A stretch of DNA of 40,661 nt from Desulfobacteraceae bacterium (GTDB taxonomy: Bacteria; Desulfobacterota; Desulfobacteria; Desulfobacterales; Desulfobacteraceae), in assembly GCA_004796375.1 (NCBI GenBank), contig QZLA01000018.1, forward strand, positions 1 to 40,661, in the 5' to 3' direction. The notes beneath the pieces are model-generated. The model made no database searches, was not told the origin of the DNA, and saw only the letters and a program-made list of their open reading frames with translations. The position numbers and the translations under genes were made by a program. Below are positions 17,570 through 26,077 of this stretch, piece after piece; positions within the stretch are counted from its first letter, which is position 1, and every line of letters starts with the position of its first letter.

Positions 17570-18517
17570 ATGAGGGAAGTCAGCTGTTCAAATTGTAACA
17601 AGGCGTATATGATTGATGATTCCAAAATCAAGCAGAATACGGTCAAGGTGATCTGTAAACAGTGCGGGCAAACGTTTCTTGTGGAGAAGCAATCCGAACC
17701 TGAGGTCAGGATAATTGACATGCCCCGGATGATATCCAAAGGCCATGTCGAACCAGAAACCAACGAATCCATCAGTAAAGTGGACGCTTCTGCAGACACA
17801 ACCGCTTCAAAAAGCATTCGGTGGATGAACCGCATTCAAGTGCGAATCACTGCTACACTGGTTTTTCTTACCACGGCTATCCTTGTTGGCTATGCAGTTG
17901 TGAATTACCATCTCGAAAAAGCAGATATGGATAGAAAACTCTCTACCCAGGCCGACATTACCGTCACGCGCCTTTCCAGAAACTTAGTGGAACCGTTTTG
18001 GGCGCTGGACGACGATCTGCTTAGGGAGTCACTCGTCTCGGAGATGATGGATAAGCAGATTTATGCCATTCTTGTCCGCGACAGGGACGGTAAGGATATC
18101 TACATTGGTAAGAAACGAAATTCAAAATGGAAAATTGTCAACGCTAGGACTGATGTTTCAAGAACCAGCCTGATTACGCGGAAAATGAAAATCCTGAAGG
18201 GAAAAGACCAAATCGGATCGGTCGAGGTTTATCTGACCACGAAATTCATGACTGAAGAACTCAAACGATCCACTATATATATGATCGTTGCTGTTTTGAT
18301 CCTGGACCTGATTTTATTTCTCTCCATCTATTTCATTCTGAGCCGTTCCATCATTCGTCCGATTATGAACCTGACCAATGCAGCGGATCAGATCAGTACC
18401 GGGCAGATGAACGCCGAACTGACCATCCGGACCAATGATGAAATCGGCATGCTGATCAAAGCGTTTCAGCGTATGCAGACAAGCCTTAACCTGGCCCTAA
18501 GACGGCTGAGTACCTGA
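17570..18517 (+). CDS. MJ0042-type zinc-finger membrane sensor ending in a HAMP domain
   Basis: A 315-residue protein with an unusual order: an N-terminal zinc ribbon of the MJ0042 type (C6, C9, C29, C32), a flexible linker, TM1 (about 92-112), an extracytoplasmic sensor of about 120 residues, TM2 (about 236-258), and a HAMP domain (about 259-311) right at the C-terminus. No kinase, cyclase or methyl-accepting domain follows. The start at 17570 has AAGGAG at ideal spacing. The protein ends in frame and the next gene starts 12 nt later with its own ribosome site, so there is no sign of a frameshift. The neighbour is a family-3 binding protein, suggesting ligand sensing. Output route unknown: possibly the zinc finger, or a partner protein. 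Confidence 0.82.
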   Translation: MREVSCSNCNKAYMIDDSKIKQNTVKVICKQCGQTFLVEKQSEPEVRIIDMPRMISKGHVEPETNESISKVDASADTTASKSIRWMNRIQVRITATLVFLTTAILVGYAVVNYHLEKADMDRKLSTQADITVTRLSRNLVEPFWALDDDLLRESLVSEMMDKQIYAILVRDRDGKDIYIGKKRNSKWKIVNARTDVSRTSLITRKMKILKGKDQIGSVEVYLTTKFMTEELKRSTIYMIVAVLILDLILFLSIYFILSRSIIRPIMNLTNAADQISTGQMNAELTIRTNDEIGMLIKAFQRMQTSLNLALRRLST

Positions 18518-18529
18518 TAAGGAGGGAGC

Positions 18530-19294
18530 ATGGGACGCAATCATCTCATAAGTTGTATCATTACTTTGCTAATTGTCAGTACGGTTTCATGGTTCGCAGG
18601 AATGACGTTTGCTGGCCAAAAAACCATTAGGTTGGCCACAGTGGAGTGGGAGCCCCATTACGGGCCGAATCTTAAAAAACAAGGGTATATATCCGAGATC
18701 ACACGGGAAGCATTTAACAGGGTTGGCTACGATGTTGAAATCAGCTTCATGCCTTGGAAGCGAGCCATGCATGATACACGAAGGGGGCATTTTGACGGAT
18801 TGCTTGGCCTATATTACACCAAAGATCGCGAATCCTGGGTCGCCTATACGGATGAGATATCCTCAAACAAAATCGTATTTTTTTCCAAGAAAGGCAGACA
18901 TATCAGCTATTCGAAACTAAAGGATCTCAGGCGCTATAAAATAGGCATTGAGCGCGGCTTCACCTATGGAGAAGTATTTGACAATGCCAGTTTCCTTCAA
19001 AAGGAGCCGGTAAGAAATATCGATATCAATTTTAATAAATTGATAAATGGCCGGGTGGATCTTGTGGCAGCCTCAGAAATGGTTTTTATGCACATGATCA
19101 CTACCCGTCATGCTGATGCCAGAAAAAAAATTGAAATTGTGGAGCCCCCATTGGGCGTAGATGGCATATATAACGGGATCATCCGTAAAAAGAAAGGATG
19201 GGAGCAAATTATTTCCGATTTTAACATCGGGCTTTCCATGATACGAAAAGACGGTACGTTTGTGAGTATATTGAATTCGCATGGCCTGAAATAA
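18530..19294 (+). CDS. Family-3 periplasmic substrate-binding protein (polar amino acid type)
   Basis: A 254-residue secreted SBP_bac_3 protein. The signal peptide has a hydrophobic core near residues 8-26 and cleavage near FAG/Q. The mature part starts IRLATVEWEPHYGP and includes GYISEITREAFNRVGY and FMPWKRAMHDTRRGHFDG, standard for the divergent amino-acid-binding group seen in proteobacteria. AAGGAGGG precedes the ATG. No permease or ATPase genes are nearby. It directly follows the zinc-finger/HAMP membrane sensor, the third binding-protein/sensor pair in this window. Ligand unknown. Confidence 0.87.
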   Translation: MGRNHLISCIITLLIVSTVSWFAGMTFAGQKTIRLATVEWEPHYGPNLKKQGYISEITREAFNRVGYDVEISFMPWKRAMHDTRRGHFDGLLGLYYTKDRESWVAYTDEISSNKIVFFSKKGRHISYSKLKDLRRYKIGIERGFTYGEVFDNASFLQKEPVRNIDINFNKLINGRVDLVAASEMVFMHMITTRHADARKKIEIVEPPLGVDGIYNGIIRKKKGWEQIISDFNIGLSMIRKDGTFVSILNSHGLK

Positions 19295-19320
19295 ACAGTT
19301 GGCCGATGGCAGTTTGTGGA

Positions 19321-19677
19321 CTATTCATATGCCGGGTTGTGAATGAGTCTTTGATACGTGCCGTCCTCTTTCATCTCTTTTATTGTCAGTGCCAGCTTTC
19401 CAGCAATGGCTTTGTGTTTTTTGTGAATATACGGGTACAAATCGAATTCAACCAATGGCGGCTCAAGCATTCTGATACCACTGTCGGCTAAATTCAATTC
19501 CTTAATAAAAGCGTTCCCTGTATCAGAATTTACAATCACTAAATCCCCACGACCCATGAAAAGTTGCTTGAAGGCGTCTTCATGGGTGAAAGCCGGAAAT
19601 GTTGTTTTTTCTTCATACAACAACGACATCTGTTTCGTTACGGGTTTAAAAGAGAATAGTTGTTTTTCAAAATGATG
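19321..19677 (-). pseudogene. C-terminal remnant of a family-3 periplasmic binding protein
   Basis: The frame is open from just after a TGA at 19678-19680 and encodes only the C-terminal lobe of an SBP_bac_3 protein (KQLFMGRGDLVIVN, RMLEPPL, MKEDGTYQRLI). The homology-like segment begins before the only in-frame ATG (19629), with FEKQLFSFKPVTKQMSLLYEE, which argues that the N-terminal half with its signal peptide has been lost. It resembles the C-terminal part of the intact gene that faces it (F-x-K-L/GR-DLV, EPPL, DGT patterns). The 150 nt upstream (19678-19779) hold no continuation that I can find. Confidence 0.6.
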
Positions 19678-19779
19678 TCAATCCGCTTTCAGGCGAACTT
19701 AATCGCTTTTCAGATGCATGAATGGCTGTGTATGGTGATCGTTCTTCTTGTCTGCCCTTTGCTATAAGAGAATCGTGGA

Positions 19780-20574
19780 TCACTTAGACCTTTTCGTTTT
19801 CATTTTAATATACCAGTTTTGATCCCCATATAGGCTGTCCGTACACTCGGGGCAGATACCATGACTGAATTCTGCTTTTGAATGCTGTTCGATATAGGTT
19901 TCAATCTGGTTCCAATATCCTCCGTCATCACGGACTTTTTTACATTTGGCACAAATCGGCAACAACCCGCTTAAGGTTTCAACATCTGAAAGAGCTGCTT
20001 CAAGTTTTTCCTTGTGTGCTTTCAGCTCATTGTTTGACTGCACCAAAAGTTTGCTGTAGCGATAGCGTGATGATTCAAGGCCGTAGGCAATAATATTTAC
20101 AAAAAATAGTGATATTAGATACCGGATTCCCGTATTCAGTTCATAGGGATAGGTATTGAACAAAGATGGATAAATCAGCAGCACGATGGAACAGCAAAAA
20201 AACAAGACGGCTGATATAATGGCGTCTGGTTTTTCTAAGAAAAAGAAAATAAACAGGGGCATGACCGGCAGCCAGAAAAGCCCTCCACCATCCCCTGCAC
20301 CGATTGAAACGTCATATATGAGCGTCAGGTTGACTAAATTGATACCAACGCAATACGCCACCCGGTCTAAATTGAACTTGAGCACACATGTATTGCCGAC
20401 AATGATTACAAGGCACATGAAAAAATTAAGGTAAATTTCATTGATCTCGCCTTTCTGGTAATCAAAAACCGAAAAGATTAAAAGGGTTGCAAATGCAAGG
20501 GAACTCGCTAACATCAAGAACGTGCGCTTCCTTTGACGATCACTTAAAATGCTTTTGTTTTCTTCTGGCAACAA
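19780..20574 (-). CDS. Multi-pass membrane protein with a C-terminal CxxC...CxxC tail
   Basis: A 264-residue protein with about six hydrophobic helices in residues 15-165, a short coiled coil (about 170-195), then the tail LPICAKCKKVRDDGGYWNQIE...HGICPECTDSLYG, with two CxxC pairs that could bind zinc. This tail is common at the C-terminus of PAS and receiver proteins in deltaproteobacteria, where it follows a coiled coil as here. The start is TTG at 20574, with AAGGAG four nt upstream; no ATG is better placed. The membrane part looks like a MASE-type sensor, but no GGDEF or kinase domain is present. It is divergent from the lipoprotein gene across a 203-nt gap. Function unknown; probably sensory. 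Confidence 0.7.
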   Translation of the reverse strand: MLPEENKSILSDRQRKRTFLMLASSLAFATLLIFSVFDYQKGEINEIYLNFFMCLVIIVGNTCVLKFNLDRVAYCVGINLVNLTLIYDVSIGAGDGGGLFWLPVMPLFIFFFLEKPDAIISAVLFFCCSIVLLIYPSLFNTYPYELNTGIRYLISLFFVNIIAYGLESSRYRYSKLLVQSNNELKAHKEKLEAALSDVETLSGLLPICAKCKKVRDDGGYWNQIETYIEQHSKAEFSHGICPECTDSLYGDQNWYIKMKTKRSK

Positions 20575-20777
20575 TTATCTCCTTTTGGATGATATCGGGG
20601 ATCTACATATCATAATCAAAATCAAGGCCAATATACGACAAATGCCCCCTATCTTGCAAATGACAGGGTGTTATGATAGGAGAAAATTCCACATTTGGAA
20701 ATATTAACTTCTTGAATCAGTATTTGAACAATAGCGATGATTCAGTGTGCGATTATTAACCGGAGAAGAATGAGAGT

Positions 20778-21359
20778 ATGCAGAAAAACCATTTTTTAGT
20801 ACTGTTAGGCTTGATTGTTATAACCACTTTTACACAGTCGTGCTCAACCCGAGGCGTTCATGATGAGTATTTTGGTGCAACCGAGCAGCGTTTGCTCACC
20901 CATAGCATAGATCAACTGGTTTCCATGCTTCCTGAAAACGATTTCAAACCGGTTAAAGGGCAACGTGTTTTTGTTGAGTGCCATTTCATTGAAAACAATC
21001 ATCCCCTGCAATATGCGGCTGCGAGAATTAAATTGGAAATGACACAGAAATATTCGCTTTCCATAGTCGACTCTATTGAAAAGGCAGATGTTATATTTGA
21101 TTTCTTTTTTACTGCGATCGGCACTGATCGGGACGATATCGGGTTTTCAACACCGGAATTCGTCATTCCTGGTATGGCCGGAGTCGTTAAAATCGATTTA
21201 ATTTCCCTTGATATGTACCATGGGGTTTCAGAGTTGTACTATTTTATGACAGACTCCAAAACCGGTGAGATTTCAAAGCGGGATCGAATCCGTTCAATTA
21301 TTAGAACAGATAAGTTGGCGTTACCTATTATTTCTATTCCGATCAATACACTCGACTAA
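20778..21359 (+). CDS. Hypothetical lipoprotein
   Basis: A 193-residue predicted lipoprotein: a hydrophobic signal ends in TQSCS (lipobox-like). The mature part contains a segment reminiscent of CsgG/LptE-like alpha/beta proteins (RVFVECHFIENNHPLQYAAARIKLEMTQKYSLSIVDSIEKADVIFDF), meaning a strand, then a helix, then a strand ending in an acidic pair. This is seen in many outer-membrane-assembly lipoproteins, but I do not recognise a named family. GAGAG precedes the ATG. Neighbours (rhomboid protease downstream by 76 nt) give no firm clue to its job. Confidence 0.65.
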   Translation: MQKNHFLVLLGLIVITTFTQSCSTRGVHDEYFGATEQRLLTHSIDQLVSMLPENDFKPVKGQRVFVECHFIENNHPLQYAAARIKLEMTQKYSLSIVDSIEKADVIFDFFFTAIGTDRDDIGFSTPEFVIPGMAGVVKIDLISLDMYHGVSELYYFMTDSKTGEISKRDRIRSIIRTDKLALPIISIPINTLD

Positions 21360-21435
21360 AACCATGGAAAAGGGTCCAGGTGCGCTTCTATGGTAAACCA
21401 GAGGCTGGTCTTATACGAAAAAATGAGGATCATAC

Positions 21436-21981
21436 ATGAAGATTAGATACAACTCCCCCGTAATTTTGACCTATACCTTGCTGTCGATATCTGTTTTAGC
21501 GTTTGGCGGACACAGCATTATCGCTCAATACTTTTCTTCTCCCGCCCGATTATCGGTTTCAAATCCGGATTTCTATTTCAGGCTGGTGTCATACATCGCG
21601 GGGCACGGAAGCTGGAAGCATCTGATCGGTAACATGATGATCATTCTTCTTGTCGGTCCTCTGCTTGAAGAAAAACACGGATCACTTCGGCTTTTAGAGA
21701 TGATTCTGGTGACCGCCATTTCCACGGCACTGCTGAATGCATTTTTATTCTCTAACTCCCTTATCGGGGGGAGCGGGGTCGCCTTTATGCTGATCCTGCT
21801 CAGCTCTTTTTCCAATATCAGGGCCAGGGAGATCCCCCTGACCTTTATTATAATAGCCGCGCTGTATATTGGCGGTGAGGTGGTCTCGATATTAAAAATA
21901 GACAGGGTGTCACAATTCAGTCATCTAGCCGGAGGCTTTGTCGGTGCGTTCTATGGGTTTGTCAGAAGTGGGAGGCGGTAG
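21436..21981 (+). CDS. Small rhomboid family intramembrane serine protease
   Basis: A 181-residue protein with about six TM segments. The catalytic pair is present: S113 in GGSGVAFM (the GxSG motif) and H163 in FSHLAGGFVGAFYG. The upstream HxxWKHLIGNM segment (HGSWKHLIGNMMII) is also a rhomboid signature. It is shorter than GlpG and lacks any cytosolic domain, like other minimal bacterial rhomboids. ATGAGGATC six nt before the ATG serves as ribosome site. It may be cotranscribed with the lipoprotein gene upstream. Substrate unknown. Confidence 0.85.
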   Translation: MKIRYNSPVILTYTLLSISVLAFGGHSIIAQYFSSPARLSVSNPDFYFRLVSYIAGHGSWKHLIGNMMIILLVGPLLEEKHGSLRLLEMILVTAISTALLNAFLFSNSLIGGSGVAFMLILLSSFSNIRAREIPLTFIIIAALYIGGEVVSILKIDRVSQFSHLAGGFVGAFYGFVRSGRR

Positions 21982-22026
21982 AATGATCACAGAAATCGGT
22001 TCATCGCCCGGTCATTGGCCAAATGC

Positions 22027-23157
22027 CTAAACATCAATACATCCATTTAATGTATTGATAAAGAATTCAATATTCGCATGGTTTACTTGTTTGACACTGG
22101 CCCATGCCGGTTCATCCTGTGCCTGGATGTCGTTCAGAGCAGTAAAAGGGAATACCCCAAGGGATAGTTTGTTCAGGTTTTCAAGATTTTTCCGGACCAG
22201 ATCAATGACCATCAGGGCGCCCGTCAAATAGGAGTTTTCCTTTTGAAAACAGCCATGGACGGAGGTGTCGCTGAATCCCCGTTTTGCCTTGGCTGCTGCA
22301 AAAAACGAGAATTCTTGGTCACTGCTGAGCTCAAAAAGACGGGAATATACCTTGTCAAATGACAGCTCAGAGGCCATGGCCGTGGCAATCATGAAAAAGA
22401 GATAGCGCCGTATGATGGGAATAATGTGGTGCTGCTTCAAGTTGTTGACTTCAGTAAAGACGGCCCACCCTTCATACTGGGTTTCCGTTCCAAGATATGT
22501 GGTCAACCAATCCGTATACGGGTGACCGGTTTCCATTGCGTTAAATGCCTGAAACGCATGCCCCACAATTTCATGGCAGATGATCCGTTCCAGCCCGGCT
22601 TGACCGGCCACAGTACCTTTTCTGATGACCACTTTTTTTTCTAGTTCGTAAATTGACACCTCGCTGCCGCTGGTGATGGGATACTCAATGGACCAGCCTG
22701 ACAACCCCATTTGTGAGAAGTATTTTAAAAAGAAACAGCCAATCTCCTCATCACAATAGAGGTTTTCCTGGGTTGAATGATCAAGGCTGACCACCCGTTT
22801 GTACCGCTCAACCGCTTTTGGCAGATCCAGCTGGCAGTAGGAACCGAACAGCGTGCCGGACAATTGGGTCATCCCGGGATAGTTGTCTTCTTTCCAGGCG
22901 ATCATCAAATCAGTGACCAGGACATATCGATCAAGAAAATGGTCGATGATTCGATCAGCCCCCTTTGAGTTGACCAGAAACACCCTGATTTCATGGTAGT
23001 TTTTAACAGTTAAAGGGTCCTGGTACTCAAATACCGGGTTATAGGGTATTCCTTTTTTCTGTTTTTGGAAGAAAGCATCCTTTTCAGACTCATAATTCAG
23101 GGGAATAAATTTCTGGTAATAATCGAGTTCTTTCTGAATATAGGAGAAATCAAACAT
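22027..23157 (-). CDS. HExxxH metallopeptidase, DUF1704/MATCAP-like
   Basis: A 376-residue cytosolic protein (no signal peptide). The probable zinc site is H195-E196...H200 in ICHEIVGHAF, with a third ligand E229 in TQYEGWAVFTE. The HExxxH...EGxA spacing is that of the DUF1704 group (QEGLA-motif proteins; the eukaryotic relative MATCAP is a carboxypeptidase). The start is ATG 23157, 14 nt after the stop of the ATPase gene; AGAGAAA may serve as ribosome site. It is the last gene of the methyltransferase/peptide-transporter run, so I infer that it hydrolyses the imported compound or releases its C-terminal residue. Assignment to DUF1704 rests on motif pattern and should be confirmed by profile search. 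Confidence 0.65.
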   Translation of the reverse strand: MFDFSYIQKELDYYQKFIPLNYESEKDAFFQKQKKGIPYNPVFEYQDPLTVKNYHEIRVFLVNSKGADRIIDHFLDRYVLVTDLMIAWKEDNYPGMTQLSGTLFGSYCQLDLPKAVERYKRVVSLDHSTQENLYCDEEIGCFFLKYFSQMGLSGWSIEYPITSGSEVSIYELEKKVVIRKGTVAGQAGLERIICHEIVGHAFQAFNAMETGHPYTDWLTTYLGTETQYEGWAVFTEVNNLKQHHIIPIIRRYLFFMIATAMASELSFDKVYSRLFELSSDQEFSFFAAAKAKRGFSDTSVHGCFQKENSYLTGALMVIDLVRKNLENLNKLSLGVFPFTALNDIQAQDEPAWASVKQVNHANIEFFINTLNGCIDV

Positions 23158-23171
23158 GATTTTTTTCTCTG

Positions 23172-25205
23172 TTATAATGGATAATGGCAAAGAACCGTAT
23201 GATCAGGTGACAGATCATTCGGGGCAGGAAATGTTGTTCTGCATAACTCGTCTGCATGGGGGCACCGGGTATGAAATTCACATCCCGGGGGCCGGTTGCT
23301 CAAGCTTGGAATCTCTCCTATAATGGACAGGTTGTCCCTCCGTTTTGACGGGTCCGGCTGGGGCACACCTTCCAGCAGGGCTTTTGTATATGGGTGTGCA
23401 GCAGAACGGAAGATATCTTTTTTCCTCCCCTGTTCCACCAGTCGTCCCATATACATGATGCCGATCTGGTCGCTGATGTGCCTGACCACCGGCAGATTAT
23501 GCGAGATGATCAGGTAGCTTAAGCCCAATTGCGCCTGAAGATCGTTCATGAGATTCAGGACATCCCCCTGGATGGATACGTCCAGCCCGGCCGTGGGTTC
23601 ATCTGCGATCACCAGTTTGGGAGACATGGCCAGTGCACGGGCAACCCCGACCCGGCGGGCCTGCCCGCCGGACAACTGGTGGGGGTACCTGGACTTAAAC
23701 GAGTGGGAAAGACCCACCATGTCAAACAGACGGGTTATTTCACTGTCAATATCCACACCAGACGTATCATTAATATCAAAGGGTTCTCTTATCAGGTCGA
23801 TGATGGTTTTTCTCGGGCTTAACGAGGCGATGGGGTCCTGGAACATCATGGATACCTGCCGCCTGAATTCGGTTAAACCGCTTTGGTCCAGTTCTCTGAT
23901 GTCTTGATTGTCAAACAGAATGCTGCCTTTTGCAAATTCAGTCAGCCGCATGATCGCGAGGCCAAGGGTGGTCTTTCCGGATCCGCTTTCCCCGATCAGG
24001 CCATAGGTTTCTCCGGGTTTGATCGTCAATGATACATCCAGGCAGGCATCGATATAGGGATATTTTACCCGGCGGATAAATGCTGACAACACCCCTTGGT
24101 TGCGGAACCTGACATTGACATTGCTGACTGTCAACAAATGGTCGTCACATGGGGCTGCCGGCGGTTTGTTTTCATCGGTTCCGGGTAATACTGCAGCACC
24201 GGGGGATCTTTTTTCAACCACGTGATCATTTGCTGCTGCCAGCAGGCACCTGAAAAAATGTTTGCCGTCGATTTGGGTTTCCTTGGGGTGAACCTGGCTG
24301 CATTCTGGCAGCACCTCATGACAGCGATCCGCATAGATGCAGCCCTCAGGCACATACTGTAGGCTTGGGACATACCCTTTAATGGTCGGCAGTTGTTTGT
24401 CGGACTCCGGGATGATGGTCGGATCACACTCGATCAGTTTCCGGGTATAGGGGTGTCGGCTGTGATAAAAAATATCTTCCACTGTTCCCCGCTCAACCAC
24501 TTCTCCTGCATACATGACAACGACTTCATCACAGATCTCCGCAATCAGCCCGAGATTGTGAGAGATAAACAGGATGGATCCGCTGAAATCATTTTTAATA
24601 TCTTTTAGAAGCGACATGATCTGTGCGGCCATGGTCACATCCAGGGCGGTTGTCGGCTCATCTGCAATCAAAAGCCTGGGGTTGCACAACAGTGCCATGG
24701 CAATGCAGATCCGCTGGCGCATGCCGCCGGAAAATTCATTGGGGTACTGGTCAAATCGAAGTGCCGGATCGCTGATACCCACACGGTCCAGCATCTCAAT
24801 AGCCAGTGTCCTTTTTTCGTTCCGGGAGAGTTCTGTCCTGCGGTACAGCAGATCGGTCATCAGGTTTCCCACGGTGAACACCGGGTTCAAAGATGTCATA
24901 GGATCCTGGAAAACCATTGCCATATCGGATCCGCGAAGGTTCCGGATCTCTTTTTCAGACAATGAAAGGATATCTTCACGGTCAAATCGTATGCTGCCTG
25001 AAACAATTTCAGCATTGGGAGACAGCAGGCGCATGCTGGCCGCAGCAATGGTGGATTTGCCGCAACCGGATTCACCCACGATTCCGACCACTTTCCCTTT
25101 GGGTACCGTTAGATTGATATTTCGCAGCGCATGCATTCTGCCACTCGAAGAAACATAATCGAGACTGAGGTTTTGAATATCCAGTATGGCGTGGTCAGGG
25201 GTCAT
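23172..25205 (-). CDS. Fused double ATPase of a peptide-type ABC transporter (DppD-DppF-like)
   Basis: A 677-residue protein with two ABC ATPase domains in one chain, equivalent to DppD plus DppF or to GsiA. First domain: Walker A GESGCGKST (44-52), signature FSGGMRQR, Walker B LLIADEPTTALD. Second: GESGSGKTT, signature LSGGQARR, Walker B LVIADEPTAGLD. Each domain ends with the oligopeptide-transporter C-terminal region with clustered cysteines (GCIYADRC...C and GCEFHTRCPHADELC) expected of this subfamily. It energises uptake through the two permeases encoded just upstream. Its ATG overlaps the stop of the permease gene by one base (TAATG). Confidence 0.95.
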   Translation of the reverse strand: MTPDHAILDIQNLSLDYVSSSGRMHALRNINLTVPKGKVVGIVGESGCGKSTIAAASMRLLSPNAEIVSGSIRFDREDILSLSEKEIRNLRGSDMAMVFQDPMTSLNPVFTVGNLMTDLLYRRTELSRNEKRTLAIEMLDRVGISDPALRFDQYPNEFSGGMRQRICIAMALLCNPRLLIADEPTTALDVTMAAQIMSLLKDIKNDFSGSILFISHNLGLIAEICDEVVVMYAGEVVERGTVEDIFYHSRHPYTRKLIECDPTIIPESDKQLPTIKGYVPSLQYVPEGCIYADRCHEVLPECSQVHPKETQIDGKHFFRCLLAAANDHVVEKRSPGAAVLPGTDENKPPAAPCDDHLLTVSNVNVRFRNQGVLSAFIRRVKYPYIDACLDVSLTIKPGETYGLIGESGSGKTTLGLAIMRLTEFAKGSILFDNQDIRELDQSGLTEFRRQVSMMFQDPIASLSPRKTIIDLIREPFDINDTSGVDIDSEITRLFDMVGLSHSFKSRYPHQLSGGQARRVGVARALAMSPKLVIADEPTAGLDVSIQGDVLNLMNDLQAQLGLSYLIISHNLPVVRHISDQIGIMYMGRLVEQGRKKDIFRSAAHPYTKALLEGVPQPDPSKRRDNLSIIGEIPSLSNRPPGCEFHTRCPHADELCRTTFPAPNDLSPDHTVLCHYPL

Positions 25206-26077
25206 TATTTTCCCTTCAGTTTAGGGTCGAACAGGTCCCGCAAGGTCTCTCCGAGGAACGTGAATCCCAATGTGGTCAGGATAAGGGGTACACCACCGGC
25301 AATGACCGGCCAGGGACTTTCCCGGATCACACTGAACCCTTCGTTTAAAATCGTTCCCCAGGTCGGTGTCGGAGGCAGTACACCAAGTCCAAGAAAGCTC
25401 AAGCCTGCTTCAACCGTAACAACCACCGGTATATCCATTGCGCAGAGAATGAGCAGCGGACCGATAATGTTGGGCAGCAGATGGTGCAGGATGACCCGCA
25501 TCGGCTTGGCGCCCAGCGACTGCTCTGCCAGGATAAATTCCTTATTTTTCAATGAAAGGGTCTGGGCCCGTGCAATCCGCCCATACCCTGGCGTGGCATT
25601 GATAATGAACACGATGCCGATAATAATGACACTGGGTTCTGTCAGGGCAAGGATGGCCAGGGACAGCATGATGGATGGAAAAGACCGTATGGTGTCAAAA
25701 ACCAATACCATGCAGTTATCCAGCCAGACCGGACCATATCCTGCTATCATTCCCAACACAAGCCCCAGGAAAAGAGAAATCGATACGGCGGCAATTGCAA
25801 GCACCAGCTCTATGCGGCCGCCGTATATCACCCGGCAGAATGTATCCCGCCCCAGTTCATCTGTTCCAATGGGGTGGGACAGTGAGGGACCGGCCAGAGA
25901 GTCACCCACAAAATCACTGGGGTTGTAGGGGCTGATAATCGGAGCAAAGATCGCAGAGAACAGAAAGAGACCCACCAAAAGTACGCCGATGCACCCCATT
26001 GGGTGCTGCATCACCGTTTTCAGCGATGAAAAGAATTTGGCAGTTATACCGATACTTTTTTTCAAAATAGGTTTCAT
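25205..26077 (-). CDS. Peptide-type ABC transporter permease (DppC-like)
   Basis: A 290-residue inner-membrane permease with about six TM helices. The N-terminal SHPIGTDELGRDTFCRVIYGGRIEL block is a hallmark of DppC/OppC, and the coupling EAA-type loop is seen at AEQSLGAKPMRVILHHLLPN. The first helix follows a cytosolic stretch as in DppC. It overlaps both neighbours by one base (TAATG at each junction), so the two permeases and the ATPase form one translational unit. Confidence 0.95.
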   Translation of the reverse strand: MKPILKKSIGITAKFFSSLKTVMQHPMGCIGVLLVGLFLFSAIFAPIISPYNPSDFVGDSLAGPSLSHPIGTDELGRDTFCRVIYGGRIELVLAIAAVSISLFLGLVLGMIAGYGPVWLDNCMVLVFDTIRSFPSIMLSLAILALTEPSVIIIGIVFIINATPGYGRIARAQTLSLKNKEFILAEQSLGAKPMRVILHHLLPNIIGPLLILCAMDIPVVVTVEAGLSFLGLGVLPPTPTWGTILNEGFSVIRESPWPVIAGGVPLILTTLGFTFLGETLRDLFDPKLKGK

